From: Litorimonas sp947503715
GTDB taxonomy: Bacteria; Pseudomonadota; Alphaproteobacteria; Caulobacterales; Maricaulaceae
Direction of reading: 5' to 3'
DNA: 64,000 nucleotides
NCBI RefSeq assembly: GCF_050271975.1
Contig: NZ_CP189850.1
Coordinates: 2,046,001 to 2,110,000 of the forward strand
Positions 48,097-56,336 of this stretch are shown here, in pieces. The position numbers were made by a program, and so were the translations under genes. The notes beneath the pieces were generated by a model that saw nothing but the letters and a program-made list of their open reading frames with translations, was not told the DNA's origin and ran no database searches. Within the stretch, counting starts at the first letter, position 1. Each line of letters starts with the position of its first letter.

Positions 48097-50301
48097 TTAG
48101 GCGCAATCCTCTTCAATTCGCTTTTCATTGACGAGTTTCAATAGTTCCGCCGCCGCCTGCGCATCGCAAAGCGCGCGATGGTGGCTGGTCAGGTCGATGT
48201 GAAATTCACGGCAGAGGTTTTTGAGCGAGTAGGATTTATAGCCCGGATAGAGCTTCCGCATGGAGGAACAGGTGCATATTTTCGGATGGCGGAAGTGGCG
48301 GTCCACCATCTGGAATTCCGCGCTAATAAATCCGTAATCGAAATTGACATTATGCGCGGCGAAAATGGCGTCGCCCATAAACGCGGCGAAGCTTTCCGCG
48401 ACTTGCGCAAAGACGGGGGCGTCGGCGACCATGTCATTTGTGATACCCGTGATGCGCGTGATATTGGCGGGGATAGAACGCTGCGGATTAATGAGGGATG
48501 ACCATTCATCAATGACCTCGCCGCCCTTCATTTTCACAGCGCCGATTTCCGTAACGCGGTGCAGACCGGGGCGACCACCCGTTGTTTCGACATCCACGAC
48601 GACATAGGTCTGGTCCGGATCGACTTTCCACGTGACTTGCAAAATATCCGCGCGGAAACCCGCCGCGCGAAGCTGGCGCAGCCGTGTGAGTTGGTTTCTA
48701 CGGATAACATCGCCCGTCGCCTTGATTTCGATAAACCGCGCAACGCCGTCCTCCACTACCATCAGATCGGGAAAGCCGTCCTTCGTCCCGCGCCAATCCT
48801 GCGCCATGAGGCGGAGCATATGGGCTATCGCACCCTTTGGCGCATGTTCCACCATGGCCTGAACGCGGTCGAGTGATTTCGATCCCCAATGGACGAGGCT
48901 CTGATTCTCGCCGAAATGGGCTGTCAGCGTTTTGAGCAGTTTAATCATGACGAGATGTGGTGTGTCGAGATCAGCCAGCTTGGCTTCAATCGCATCCGTA
49001 TTTTCATCGTAGAATGTGCCGGCTTTCAACGCGGCTGGCATCCGTCGGGGAGAATCGACTTCAAATAGTTCATCCCAGAACAGCAGGCCAAACAGATTTC
49101 GCCACGGGCGGTTCTCGGTTCGGAAACAGATGAGGCCCTGATCCTTGAAATGACGCATGGCGGCGCGTTCAGGCTGGTTGCGGAAAGCCTCGTCCAGTTC
49201 CAGCGTCTCCGCCCCGCGCAGAATGTCTGTGACGGTGGAGGTGCGCTTTTTCTTGAACTTCCGCGCGTAGAAATCCTGCGCGAAGGCGTGTTCCTCATCA
49301 GACGCAGGATTTTCAATCATCGCTTCCAGCCGTGATTTCACCCAATCCTTGTCACCCTGTTTATAGCGCAGACGCACCACGCGTTCGTTACAGCGCGGCG
49401 TATCGGACCGCGCATAGACGGTGAGTGCGGTCTCCAGATCTCCGCGCCGTTCCGACAACCCGCCCAGTTTTTGCAGCAGCTTATCGCGGTCGCCCGTGCT
49501 CTGATGGCAGAGCGGGTCCGGCCATTCCGTGATGGATCGGACGAGCGAGTCTATGGCGGGGCCATCCTCATTGCGGAAACTTTGCAATCCGCGGGCATAG
49601 AAAAAGGCGGTTTTGGCTGTGTCCTGACAGTTAAACCGCGTCCCGTATTGCCCCTCATTTTTCGGCAGTTTCACAAGGCCCAGATCGCGCAGGGTCAGGC
49701 TCTGCAAACTCTGCTCAATCTTGCCGAAATAGAGGTAGAGGAGGTAGTCAAGACAGTCCGTTCTGCCTTGGACGAGGGTGGTGTCCGCGATCGTGAGGTC
49801 GTCGAAATCGACCTTGTTCAGCCCGACCTCGACCATCTGCGCCTTTTTCCAAGACTTCTTATACTCCGTCTCGCAAACATGATCCGACAGCAGAACCGTC
49901 AGGTCGGGCTTGCAGAGTGTATTGAGATAGTCGCGGAAATGACTGCGGCTAACCGGCTGCGTAAAACCGCGTTCGCGCAGCAGAACATATTGGTCCAGCA
50001 GGTTATCAATCTCATTATAATCGAATTTATCCACATGGAATACGCGGCCCTTGCGGCTGCAGAGACGGACATAGGCGCATTGGGCGGGAAAGGGTAGATC
50101 GCGGAAATCATTGATGAAGGCACTATCCGACTCGCCGAGAAGTTCGGCAAAGCTCGCCTCAATAGACTCCAGCAACCCGCTGAAATTCTTATGGTAATAG
50201 AATTGCGGCAAATCCTTCACCGACCATGCTGTGCCGGATCGCGCGCGGCGATAGCGTCTCTGTTCGGCACGGATATGACTGTGCGAGGCTAGAGGCGGCA
50301 C
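48097..50301 (-). CDS. FAN1-like VRR-NUC nuclease fused to a DEDDh exonuclease
   Basis: A 734-residue DNA repair enzyme with two nuclease domains. The N-terminal part (about 30-130: FYYHKNFSGLL, AQCAYVRLCSRKGRVFHV) and a TPR-like middle resemble the FAN1 DNA-binding and helical domains. A VRR-NUC domain follows with catalytic Pro511-Asp512, Glu525 and Lys527 (FIEIK). From about 565 comes a PolIII-epsilon-like DEDDh exonuclease with Asp570, Glu572, Asp655, His708 and Asp713. All catalytic residues are intact. FAN1 cleaves flaps and crosslinked DNA; the fused 3'-5' exonuclease may process the ends. Starts at GTG; a LexA-type box lies upstream. Confidence 0.87.
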   Translation of the reverse strand: MPPLASHSHIRAEQRRYRRARSGTAWSVKDLPQFYYHKNFSGLLESIEASFAELLGESDSAFINDFRDLPFPAQCAYVRLCSRKGRVFHVDKFDYNEIDNLLDQYVLLRERGFTQPVSRSHFRDYLNTLCKPDLTVLLSDHVCETEYKKSWKKAQMVEVGLNKVDFDDLTIADTTLVQGRTDCLDYLLYLYFGKIEQSLQSLTLRDLGLVKLPKNEGQYGTRFNCQDTAKTAFFYARGLQSFRNEDGPAIDSLVRSITEWPDPLCHQSTGDRDKLLQKLGGLSERRGDLETALTVYARSDTPRCNERVVRLRYKQGDKDWVKSRLEAMIENPASDEEHAFAQDFYARKFKKKRTSTVTDILRGAETLELDEAFRNQPERAAMRHFKDQGLICFRTENRPWRNLFGLLFWDELFEVDSPRRMPAALKAGTFYDENTDAIEAKLADLDTPHLVMIKLLKTLTAHFGENQSLVHWGSKSLDRVQAMVEHAPKGAIAHMLRLMAQDWRGTKDGFPDLMVVEDGVARFIEIKATGDVIRRNQLTRLRQLRAAGFRADILQVTWKVDPDQTYVVVDVETTGGRPGLHRVTEIGAVKMKGGEVIDEWSSLINPQRSIPANITRITGITNDMVADAPVFAQVAESFAAFMGDAIFAAHNVNFDYGFISAEFQMVDRHFRHPKICTCSSMRKLYPGYKSYSLKNLCREFHIDLTSHHRALCDAQAAAELLKLVNEKRIEEDCA

Positions 50302-50362
50302 GTCGCACCCATATCTCTATCCACAGAATTACTCACAATCTCATCCCCTGATGTCGAGTTGC

Positions 50363-50392
50363 GAACAAAGACGGAACGCAGCTTCTCGTCAA
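50363..50392 (-). promoter_or_regulatory. LexA-type SOS box over the promoter of the FAN1-exonuclease gene
   Basis: On the minus strand GTTC-CGTCTTT-GTTC (50377-50363) fits exactly the alphaproteobacterial LexA site GTTC-N7-GTTC. A -35 TTGACG (50392-50387) and a weak -10 TTTGTT (50369-50364) are spaced by 17 bases, so the box covers the -10. It lies 62 bp upstream of the GTG start. DNA-damage induction of this gene is inferred. Confidence 0.7.
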
Positions 50393-50458
50393 GAGACTTC
50401 GACGATTTTTACAGATGAAAGCAAGCGCGGGCTGCAGAGCTAAGTCAGTCTGTCGCGG

Positions 50459-52528
50459 TCAGTAGCCCTGCTGCCCAATCCGTAGATCACGTTCTAATTG
50501 GTTCGGCGCCGAATTATTATCCAGTCTTGCGCGGTAAACCTGCATATTTTCCAACACGCGCTGGACGTAATTTCGTGTCTCGGAGAAGGGGATTTTCTCG
50601 ACCCAATCAATCGGGTCGACCTGACCGCTGCGCGGGTCTCCGTAATCTTTAATCCATGTCTTCGCGCGGTGCGGTCCGGCATTATAGCTGACGGCGGCGA
50701 GAATATAGGACCCGTCCCAGCGATCGAGCAGATCGTTAAGATGCAGCGCCCCCATCTTCGCGGCGTAATCCCCGTCAGACGCCAAGCGGTCACGGCTATA
50801 TTTAATCCGGTGCTTCCGCGCCGTCGCCTTCGCCGTCGGGTCAATCATCTGCATCATGCCGTAAGCGCGGGCGGAACTGACTGCATTCGGCGCAAATTCA
50901 GACTCCTGTCTCGCAATCGCATAAACGAAGGCGTGTTCGAATGTGTCAACGGGCAGGGCGTCAATCGACGAGACCTTCGGATAACCGCTTTCCGTCAACA
51001 TGGATTGGAACCGTCCCGCCTGTTTCGCAGCGCGCAAGGAGGGCCGCATGAAGCCGTAATCTTCGGACAGATCAGACAGAAGTGAGAGCTTGTCCAAGAC
51101 ATCTACGTCATCATCCAGATGATAGGCAAGTTGCGAGAAGAGACGTTCCTCGCCCGCTTCGCCGAGCAGATGCAGTGCTCTCACGCGATTGTCGGCCTGA
51201 AATTCGATTTTGGACGCTTCCGAGACGAATTCGGCGGGCAGGGTTACGCGATGCGTCGCACCCTGAACTTCCAAGCCTGCGAGCATACCGTAATAAGTGT
51301 TCGGATATTGCGCGGCTTCGAGATAATGCAGGTCCTGCTGCCCGTCTTGATACCCGTCCGGCGTCGCTTCGTGTGCACGACCCAACCAGTAATTAGCACG
51401 TGCCAGGGAAATCGGGGAGCCCACACCGTCGCGCAGCCGCGTAAAATGCCGAATGGCGCGATCCGGGTCTCGCAATTCCGTGAGGGCTAACCAACCCGCC
51501 AGAAATTCCGCTTCTGCAAATTCTGTCCCGCGATCAAATCCGTGATGCAGGGTCAGCTGATAGGCTTCCTCCATCTTACGCTCTTTGATCGCCCAATATG
51601 TCATGATCTTTTTCTCACGCCACATGGCTTTCTTGCCGAGCTCTGACTGAGGCGCTTCGCGGACTGACAGATAGACGGGCAGAGCGTAAGACTTCGTTTT
51701 CTTCCGCCGCCGCCAGCGCGCGCGCTCATAGACCAGTCCGGGGTCCGATTGCAGACTATTCGGCACGGCGCGAATAGCGGCATCCATGCCCGAGGCATTT
51801 CGGTGCAATTTCATCCGCGCATTCATCAGGGCCCGATCATTTCGTCCCATGTGAGAGAGCAGGGCATTCGCTTTCGCGTAATGTCGCGTGCCGAGCCAAA
51901 TCAGATGATCCGCCCGCGCTGCATGGTCTTCTTTGGTGAGCTTGCTCTTATATTTTCCAAACACCGTTTTCTGCCGATCCCGCGTCAGGCGGCTTTCGCG
52001 CCAACCGAGTTGAAGATATTTGTCGCCCAAGGCGGTATTCCCGAGCGCGTAATGTGCCCCGGCGAGTGCAATGCGGCCTTCACCTGAAACGGGTTCCGTC
52101 CGCCCGAACCAGCCCATGATCTTCGGGGCTGACCAAGTTTCGTCAAACATCCGGCGCTCGGCTTCGGCACGAACTGCGACAAGGCGCGGCCAATCCGCCA
52201 TATTCTTGTGAACATATTCAAGCGTGTCGAGCGGAGCATTCCGGTCCCGTGCCGCCCTGACCCAGCGTAATGTATCTTTGGCGACCGGATCGTTGAGGCG
52301 GGAAATCACGCGCGCCACCTCTGACCAACGATCTGCACGCGCCGCGGCCAAACCCTGGCGGAATAATGTTGCATCATTGGGTGTGAGATAGGTCGAAAGA
52401 GAAGCGGGCGCAGGTTTCAAACGGGGTGAGGGAATGGAGGCTGAAACAGGTCCTGAAACCGCAAGGGCTAAAATCACGCTAGAAATTGCCGCAATTGCAG
52501 TCCGTTTTCTGTCTTTTTTTTCCCACAT
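50459..52528 (-). CDS. Soluble lytic murein transglycosylase (Slt70-like)
   Basis: A 689-residue periplasmic enzyme that cleaves peptidoglycan with formation of 1,6-anhydro-muropeptides. A signal peptide (about 1-30) and a long superhelical, TPR-like domain (about 45-500) precede the Slt domain. In the Slt domain the catalytic Glu542 stands in ARQESEF, followed by SSARAYGMMQM and SYNAGP. The order slt-dapA-smpB (divergent) is seen widely in alphaproteobacteria. Little space separates it from the divergent dapA side. Confidence 0.93.
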   Translation of the reverse strand: MWEKKDRKRTAIAAISSVILALAVSGPVSASIPSPRLKPAPASLSTYLTPNDATLFRQGLAAARADRWSEVARVISRLNDPVAKDTLRWVRAARDRNAPLDTLEYVHKNMADWPRLVAVRAEAERRMFDETWSAPKIMGWFGRTEPVSGEGRIALAGAHYALGNTALGDKYLQLGWRESRLTRDRQKTVFGKYKSKLTKEDHAARADHLIWLGTRHYAKANALLSHMGRNDRALMNARMKLHRNASGMDAAIRAVPNSLQSDPGLVYERARWRRRKKTKSYALPVYLSVREAPQSELGKKAMWREKKIMTYWAIKERKMEEAYQLTLHHGFDRGTEFAEAEFLAGWLALTELRDPDRAIRHFTRLRDGVGSPISLARANYWLGRAHEATPDGYQDGQQDLHYLEAAQYPNTYYGMLAGLEVQGATHRVTLPAEFVSEASKIEFQADNRVRALHLLGEAGEERLFSQLAYHLDDDVDVLDKLSLLSDLSEDYGFMRPSLRAAKQAGRFQSMLTESGYPKVSSIDALPVDTFEHAFVYAIARQESEFAPNAVSSARAYGMMQMIDPTAKATARKHRIKYSRDRLASDGDYAAKMGALHLNDLLDRWDGSYILAAVSYNAGPHRAKTWIKDYGDPRSGQVDPIDWVEKIPFSETRNYVQRVLENMQVYRARLDNNSAPNQLERDLRIGQQGY

Positions 52529-52538
52529 GGACTTTCCT

Positions 52539-52658
52539 ATGACTAATCGGGTTCCACATCGCAGAGACGTTATAAACCGTATCTTGAATCACTTACCGAA
52601 ACAGCGTTATCAGGCGCTGATACGGGCCTACACAGAAAACCACGAAAGACAAACATGA
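52539..52658 (+). CDS. Possible small protein coupled to dapA
   Basis: A 39-residue reading frame, MTNRVPHRRDVINRILNHL and onward, with basic and amphipathic character. Its stop overlaps the dapA ATG (ATGA), the coupling style common in this region. No clear Shine-Dalgarno sequence precedes it. It could be a leader peptide aiding dapA translation, a real small protein, or a chance frame. Confidence 0.35.
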   Translation: MTNRVPHRRDVINRILNHLPKQRYQALIRAYTENHERQT

Positions 52659-53530
52659 TTAAAGGGTCGATTACAGCGCTCGTCACGCCATTTAAAGATG
52701 GCGGATTGGATGAGCAGGCATTTCAGGATTTTGTCGAATGGCAAATTGCATCCGGCACGCATGGCCTCGTTCCCTGCGGGACAACGGGCGAAAGCGCGAC
52801 GCTCACCGATGCGGAACATCAACGCGTCATCCGTCTCTGTGCAGAGGCCGCCAATGGCCGCGTGCCTGTTGTGGCAGGCGCAGGCTCGAATGAAACACGC
52901 GTCTCCATCAAATATGCGCAACATGCCAAGGATATGGGCGCGGATGCGGCTCTCGTCGTGACGCCTTATTACAACAAGCCGAGCCAAGAGGGTATCTATC
53001 AGCACTTCAAAGCGATTTCAGAAGCTGTTGATATTCCGATTGTTGTTTACAATATCCCCGGCCGAAGCATTGTCGATATCACGCAGGACACGATGGAGCG
53101 TCTGTCCAAACTTCCAACTGTGATTGGGTGTAAAGACGCAACCGGTGAGGTCGAGCGTGTAGCGGGATTGACCGTTCGTTGTGGTGAGGATTTCATTCAA
53201 TTGTCAGGTGATGATCCGACTTCGCTCGGGCATTCCGCGCATGGCGGGAAAGGCACTATTTCTGTCGGCTCGAATATCGCGCCAAAAGCTTATGCCGATT
53301 TTCACAATGCACTTCTTGCGGGCGAATATGCCAAGGCGCGTGAGATGAATGCCAAGCTAGATCGTCTGCACAAAGATCTCTTCGTCGACCCGAGTCCGGG
53401 CCCTGCAAAATATGCGCTGTCCCTCATGGGCAAGATGGAACCCACGGTCCGCCTGCCGATTACGGAATGCCGCGAGACCACGAAAGAGATCGTCAAAGCG
53501 GCCATGGCGCAAGCGGGAGTCACTTACTAG
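52655..53530 (+). CDS. dapA: 4-hydroxy-tetrahydrodipicolinate synthase
   Basis: Condenses pyruvate with aspartate semialdehyde, the first step specific to lysine and diaminopimelate synthesis. A 291-residue TIM barrel with GTTGES (about 43-48), the catalytic Tyr in YNIPGR (about 132) and the Schiff-base Lys in GCKDATG (about 161). Full length. smpB starts two bases after the stop. Confidence 0.96.
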   Translation: MIKGSITALVTPFKDGGLDEQAFQDFVEWQIASGTHGLVPCGTTGESATLTDAEHQRVIRLCAEAANGRVPVVAGAGSNETRVSIKYAQHAKDMGADAALVVTPYYNKPSQEGIYQHFKAISEAVDIPIVVYNIPGRSIVDITQDTMERLSKLPTVIGCKDATGEVERVAGLTVRCGEDFIQLSGDDPTSLGHSAHGGKGTISVGSNIAPKAYADFHNALLAGEYAKAREMNAKLDRLHKDLFVDPSPGPAKYALSLMGKMEPTVRLPITECRETTKEIVKAAMAQAGVTY

Positions 53531-53532
53531 AC

Positions 53533-54027
53533 ATGTCCAGCAAGCATGGCGGCAGAAAGAAGAAGGCGGGTGTCAACGACACGGTGATCGCGGAAAACCG
53601 CAGGGCCCGCTATGACTATGCCGTCGAGGACACGATAGAGGCGGGTATCCAGCTCGTCGGGACAGAGGTCAAAGCCCTGCGGATGGGCAAAGCCAATATC
53701 GCCGAAAGCTACGTGTCCGTCGAAGGTAATGAAGCCTATCTCGTCAACGCGAATATTCCGATCTACGCGCCCGCCAGCCAGTTCAACCACCTGCCGACAC
53801 GTCCGCGGAAGTTGCTATTGAAGCGCAAGCAGATCAATAATTTGATTGGTGAAACGCAGCGTAAAGGCCGCACGATCGTCGCACTAAAACTCTATTTCAA
53901 CGAACGCGGACAGGCTAAGGTCCTGATCGCTTCGGTGACAGGTAAGCAGAATTACGATAAACGTGACACGCAGAAGAAACGCGATTGGCAAAAACAAAAA
54001 GCGCGTTTGATGCGGGAGAAAGGTTAG
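53533..54027 (+). CDS. smpB: SsrA-binding protein SmpB
   Basis: Binds tmRNA and brings it to stalled ribosomes (trans-translation). A 164-residue OB-fold protein with NRRARYDYAVEDTIEAGI, the core GTEVKALRMGKANIAESYV, and a basic C-terminal tail (DTQKKRDWQKQKARLMREK) that mimics mRNA in the decoding path. The ATG at 53533 gives the standard start; an in-frame upstream ATG lies in dapA. The tmRNA gene itself is not in the window. Confidence 0.96.
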   Translation: MSSKHGGRKKKAGVNDTVIAENRRARYDYAVEDTIEAGIQLVGTEVKALRMGKANIAESYVSVEGNEAYLVNANIPIYAPASQFNHLPTRPRKLLLKRKQINNLIGETQRKGRTIVALKLYFNERGQAKVLIASVTGKQNYDKRDTQKKRDWQKQKARLMREKG

Positions 54028-54073
54028 GCGTTTCCAGTGTTGATTGTCCCATTGTGGATAACAACACACTTTC

Positions 54074-54721
54074 CTACTTATCACACAACTCCCGTGCCCG
54101 TGCGAAAATGTCGAAAAACATCTCTTCCGTCAGGCGCTTCGTGTTCGTGTTATAGCGGGAGCAGTGATAGCTGGAGAGGAGCGTTCGCCCTGACCAATCT
54201 GCATATTCTGTTCCATGTCCGAACTTATGCGTTGAGAGTTTTAAGCCCAGAGCCCGCGCCGTGCTGTCATGGCTGATCTTGCCGAGGCAGAGCATGACTT
54301 TCAGCTCGGGCAGGGCGTTGAGTTGAGGTTTGAGGAAATGTTCGCGGCAGGTGTTGATCTCCGCGCCGACGGGTTTGTTTTGCGGCGGGACGCAGCGGAC
54401 GGCATTGGTGATGACCGCGTTGACGAGCTCCAACCCGTCATCCGCAACTTTGTCATACTCGCCCTTGGCGAAGCCATATTCTTTCATCGCGGCATAGAGG
54501 AGGTCACCCGCCCAATCACCCGTGAAGGGTCGTCCCGTTTGATTCGCACCGTGCAATCCCGGCGCGAGGCCGATGACCATGAGTTTAGGGTCAGGTGAGA
54601 AGAAATTCGGCACGGGGCCGTTAAAATATGTCGGCAGTTTCTCTTTCTGCTCGTCAATAAATGCCGCGAGCCGCGGACATTTCCGGCAATTATACGGGGC
54701 GTTGATATTGTTTTTACTCAT
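54074..54721 (-). CDS. Uracil-DNA glycosylase, family 5 (UDGb-like)
   Basis: An iron-sulfur base-excision enzyme of 215 residues removing uracil or other deaminated bases. The 4Fe-4S ligands are Cys12, Cys15, Cys110 and Cys125. Motif A is GLAPGLHGANQTGRPFTGD, typical of family 5 (UDGb), without the polar catalytic residue of family 4. The late motif SYHCSRYN is also typical. Its ATG overlaps the end of the NYN gene by eight bases, so both are one transcript. Confidence 0.9.
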   Translation of the reverse strand: MSKNNINAPYNCRKCPRLAAFIDEQKEKLPTYFNGPVPNFFSPDPKLMVIGLAPGLHGANQTGRPFTGDWAGDLLYAAMKEYGFAKGEYDKVADDGLELVNAVITNAVRCVPPQNKPVGAEINTCREHFLKPQLNALPELKVMLCLGKISHDSTARALGLKLSTHKFGHGTEYADWSGRTLLSSYHCSRYNTNTKRLTEEMFFDIFARARELCDK

Positions 54722-55274
54722 CGTCGTCGTGGTTCGTGTATTCGCGTTTCGGACGGCCGATCAATTGGCCCATATCGGAGACTTCGATGACAGCATCGGC
54801 TTGGCGGCGGAGTTCATCGGACAGCATGGAGGGGCGTGATTTCATAGAGGACAATACAGAGACACGGGTGCCTTTTTTCTGCACGGCTTCCACGGCGGCG
54901 CGGAAATCGCCGTCACCCGTGCAGAGGATGAGATGGTCAATGTGATCCGCAATCTGGATCATATCGACGGTCATTTCGATATCCATATCGCCCTTAATCC
55001 GGTTGCGGCCTTCGCGGTCCGTGTAGGATTTGGCGGGCTTTGTCAGGACGTGATATCCGTTATAATCCAGCCAATCAATGAGTGGTCGAATGGGGGAATA
55101 GTCGTCATGTTCCAGCAGGGCGGTGTAGTAATTTGCGCGGATGAGGCGGCCTTTTCCTTTGAAAAGCTCCAGCATCTTCTTGTAATCAATATCAAAATCG
55201 AGTGATTTACCGGTGGAGTAGAAATTTGCACCATCAATGAAAAGCGCAATGCGTTCGTCAGGATAGAAGGCCAT
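54714..55274 (-). CDS. NYN domain (LabA/DUF88-type) protein
   Basis: A 186-residue PIN-like protein of the LabA/DUF88 group, with conserved acidic residues in LFIDGANFY (Asp14), GDMDIEMTVDM and CTGDGDF, forming a metal-dependent nuclease-like site. The C-terminus is charged and ends in Asp/Glu. Members are presumed RNases, but activity is rarely shown. It lies divergent from folK with 35 bases between the starts, which must hold both promoters. Confidence 0.9.
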   Translation of the reverse strand: MAFYPDERIALFIDGANFYSTGKSLDFDIDYKKMLELFKGKGRLIRANYYTALLEHDDYSPIRPLIDWLDYNGYHVLTKPAKSYTDREGRNRIKGDMDIEMTVDMIQIADHIDHLILCTGDGDFRAAVEAVQKKGTRVSVLSSMKSRPSMLSDELRRQADAVIEVSDMGQLIGRPKREYTNHDDDE

Positions 55275-55309
55275 ATGTTACGGTCCATAAATAAAAATGA
55301 GTATGCAAT

Positions 55310-55780
55310 ATGACGAAAGCTCTTATCGGATTCGGTGCCAATTTGTCCAATCCGAAACAGACATTTCTGACGGCTTTGGATATGTTGGACGGGCATAGCG
55401 TAGAACTCCTGGCGCGCTCAAGCCTCTGGTCCTCTCCCGCTTGGCCTGCGGGGTCGTGTCAACCGGATTATATCAATGCGACGGTGAAGGTTGAGTTTGT
55501 GGGTGAGGCCGAAACGCTCTTGTCGATTTTACAGTCTGTTGAGATGGAGCTGGGGCGCGTCCGAAGCGTCAGAAATGCAGCACGGACTCTGGATCTTGAC
55601 CTGCTGGTGTTTGGGAACACAGTGCAGGAAACTGACGCGCTTATTCTCCCGCATCCGCGCATGCTGGACCGCGCATTCGTTCTGCTTCCACTCTCTGAGA
55701 TTGACGCGGTTTGGTTGCGGGATTTAGCGAAGCTTCCGAGCGCGCAAATTGACGAGATGCGCTATCTCGGCAACTGGTGA
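55310..55780 (+). CDS. folK: 2-amino-4-hydroxy-6-hydroxymethyldihydropteridine diphosphokinase
   Basis: Pyrophosphorylates hydroxymethyl-dihydropterin with ATP in folate synthesis. A 156-residue HPPK with FGANLSNP at the start, the signature ELGRVRS...RTLDLDLLVFG, and HPRMLDRAFVLLPL. Catalytic Asp residues are in LDLDLL. It stands alone before rpoZ, separated by 88 bp with a hairpin. Confidence 0.94.
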   Translation: MTKALIGFGANLSNPKQTFLTALDMLDGHSVELLARSSLWSSPAWPAGSCQPDYINATVKVEFVGEAETLLSILQSVEMELGRVRSVRNAARTLDLDLLVFGNTVQETDALILPHPRMLDRAFVLLPLSEIDAVWLRDLAKLPSAQIDEMRYLGNW

Positions 55781-55829
55781 TTTCGGTTGATTTTCACCGA
55801 CATGCCGCCTAATGACGGCCCGAATAGAC

Positions 55830-55854
55830 AGGCCGTTCTGATAGCGGCCTTTTT
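55830..55854 (+). terminator. Hairpin with short T-run between folK and rpoZ
   Basis: AGGCCG and CGGCCT form a 6-bp stem with a 9-base loop followed by five T residues, 15 bases before the rpoZ ATG. It may terminate folK transcription. If the rpoZ promoter lies upstream, it would instead sit in the rpoZ leader as an attenuator. Confidence 0.55.
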
Positions 55855-55868
55855 GTATTGGAGTTACC

Positions 55869-56237
55869 ATGGCCCGCGTTACCGTTGAAGATTGCGTCGA
55901 AAAAGTCCCGAACCGTTTTGACCTCGTCCTGCTGGCGTCCCATCGCTCGCGTAATATTGCTTCCGGTTCGCCGCTGACAATTGACCGCGACAATGATAAA
56001 ACGCCTGTTGTTGCGCTACGTGAGCTCGCAGACGAAACACTGGAACTCGACGAATTGCGCGAGTCACTTGTTGTTGGTCTGCAGCGCGTCATCCAAGACG
56101 ATGATCTTCCGGAAGAGGAAGAGGCACCGGTCTTGGCGCTTGAGCACGGTGATGCGAAACAAACTGAGATGAACGAAGCTGACCTCCTTCGCGCCCTGCA
56201 AGGTGACCGTGATAACGACTCGTCCTCACGTTTCTAA
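55869..56237 (+). CDS. rpoZ: RNA polymerase omega subunit
   Basis: The omega subunit assists assembly and stability of RNA polymerase and mediates ppGpp response. The 122-residue chain starts MARVTVEDCVEKVPNRFDL and has the conserved LASHRSRNI motif. An acidic C-terminal extension (about 77-120) is typical for alphaproteobacteria. A GGAG Shine-Dalgarno sequence precedes the ATG. A strong terminator follows, before rsh, the ppGpp synthetase gene; this rpoZ-rsh neighbourhood is conserved. Confidence 0.96.
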   Translation: MARVTVEDCVEKVPNRFDLVLLASHRSRNIASGSPLTIDRDNDKTPVVALRELADETLELDELRESLVVGLQRVIQDDDLPEEEEAPVLALEHGDAKQTEMNEADLLRALQGDRDNDSSSRF

Positions 56238-56259
56238 GCGGATCAAAACTGCTTCAAAG

Positions 56260-56296
56260 AGCCGCCCTCGCAAAGATGCGATGAGGCGGCTTTTTT
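56260..56296 (+). terminator. Intrinsic terminator after rpoZ
   Basis: A 7-bp outer stem (AGCCGCC/GGCGGCT) and a 5-bp inner stem (TCGCA/TGCGA) are followed by six T residues. It separates rpoZ from rsh and makes the TTG at 56298 unlikely as the rsh start. Confidence 0.85.
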
Positions 56297-56336
56297 ATTG
56301 GCCGAACCGGGTTTGCGGCGTTATACGAAACGACCT

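Noticed and set aside
49471..50097. Long open frame antisense to the FAN1-exonuclease gene
   Set aside because: The sense strand encodes conserved nuclease domains; the antisense product has no recognisable features.
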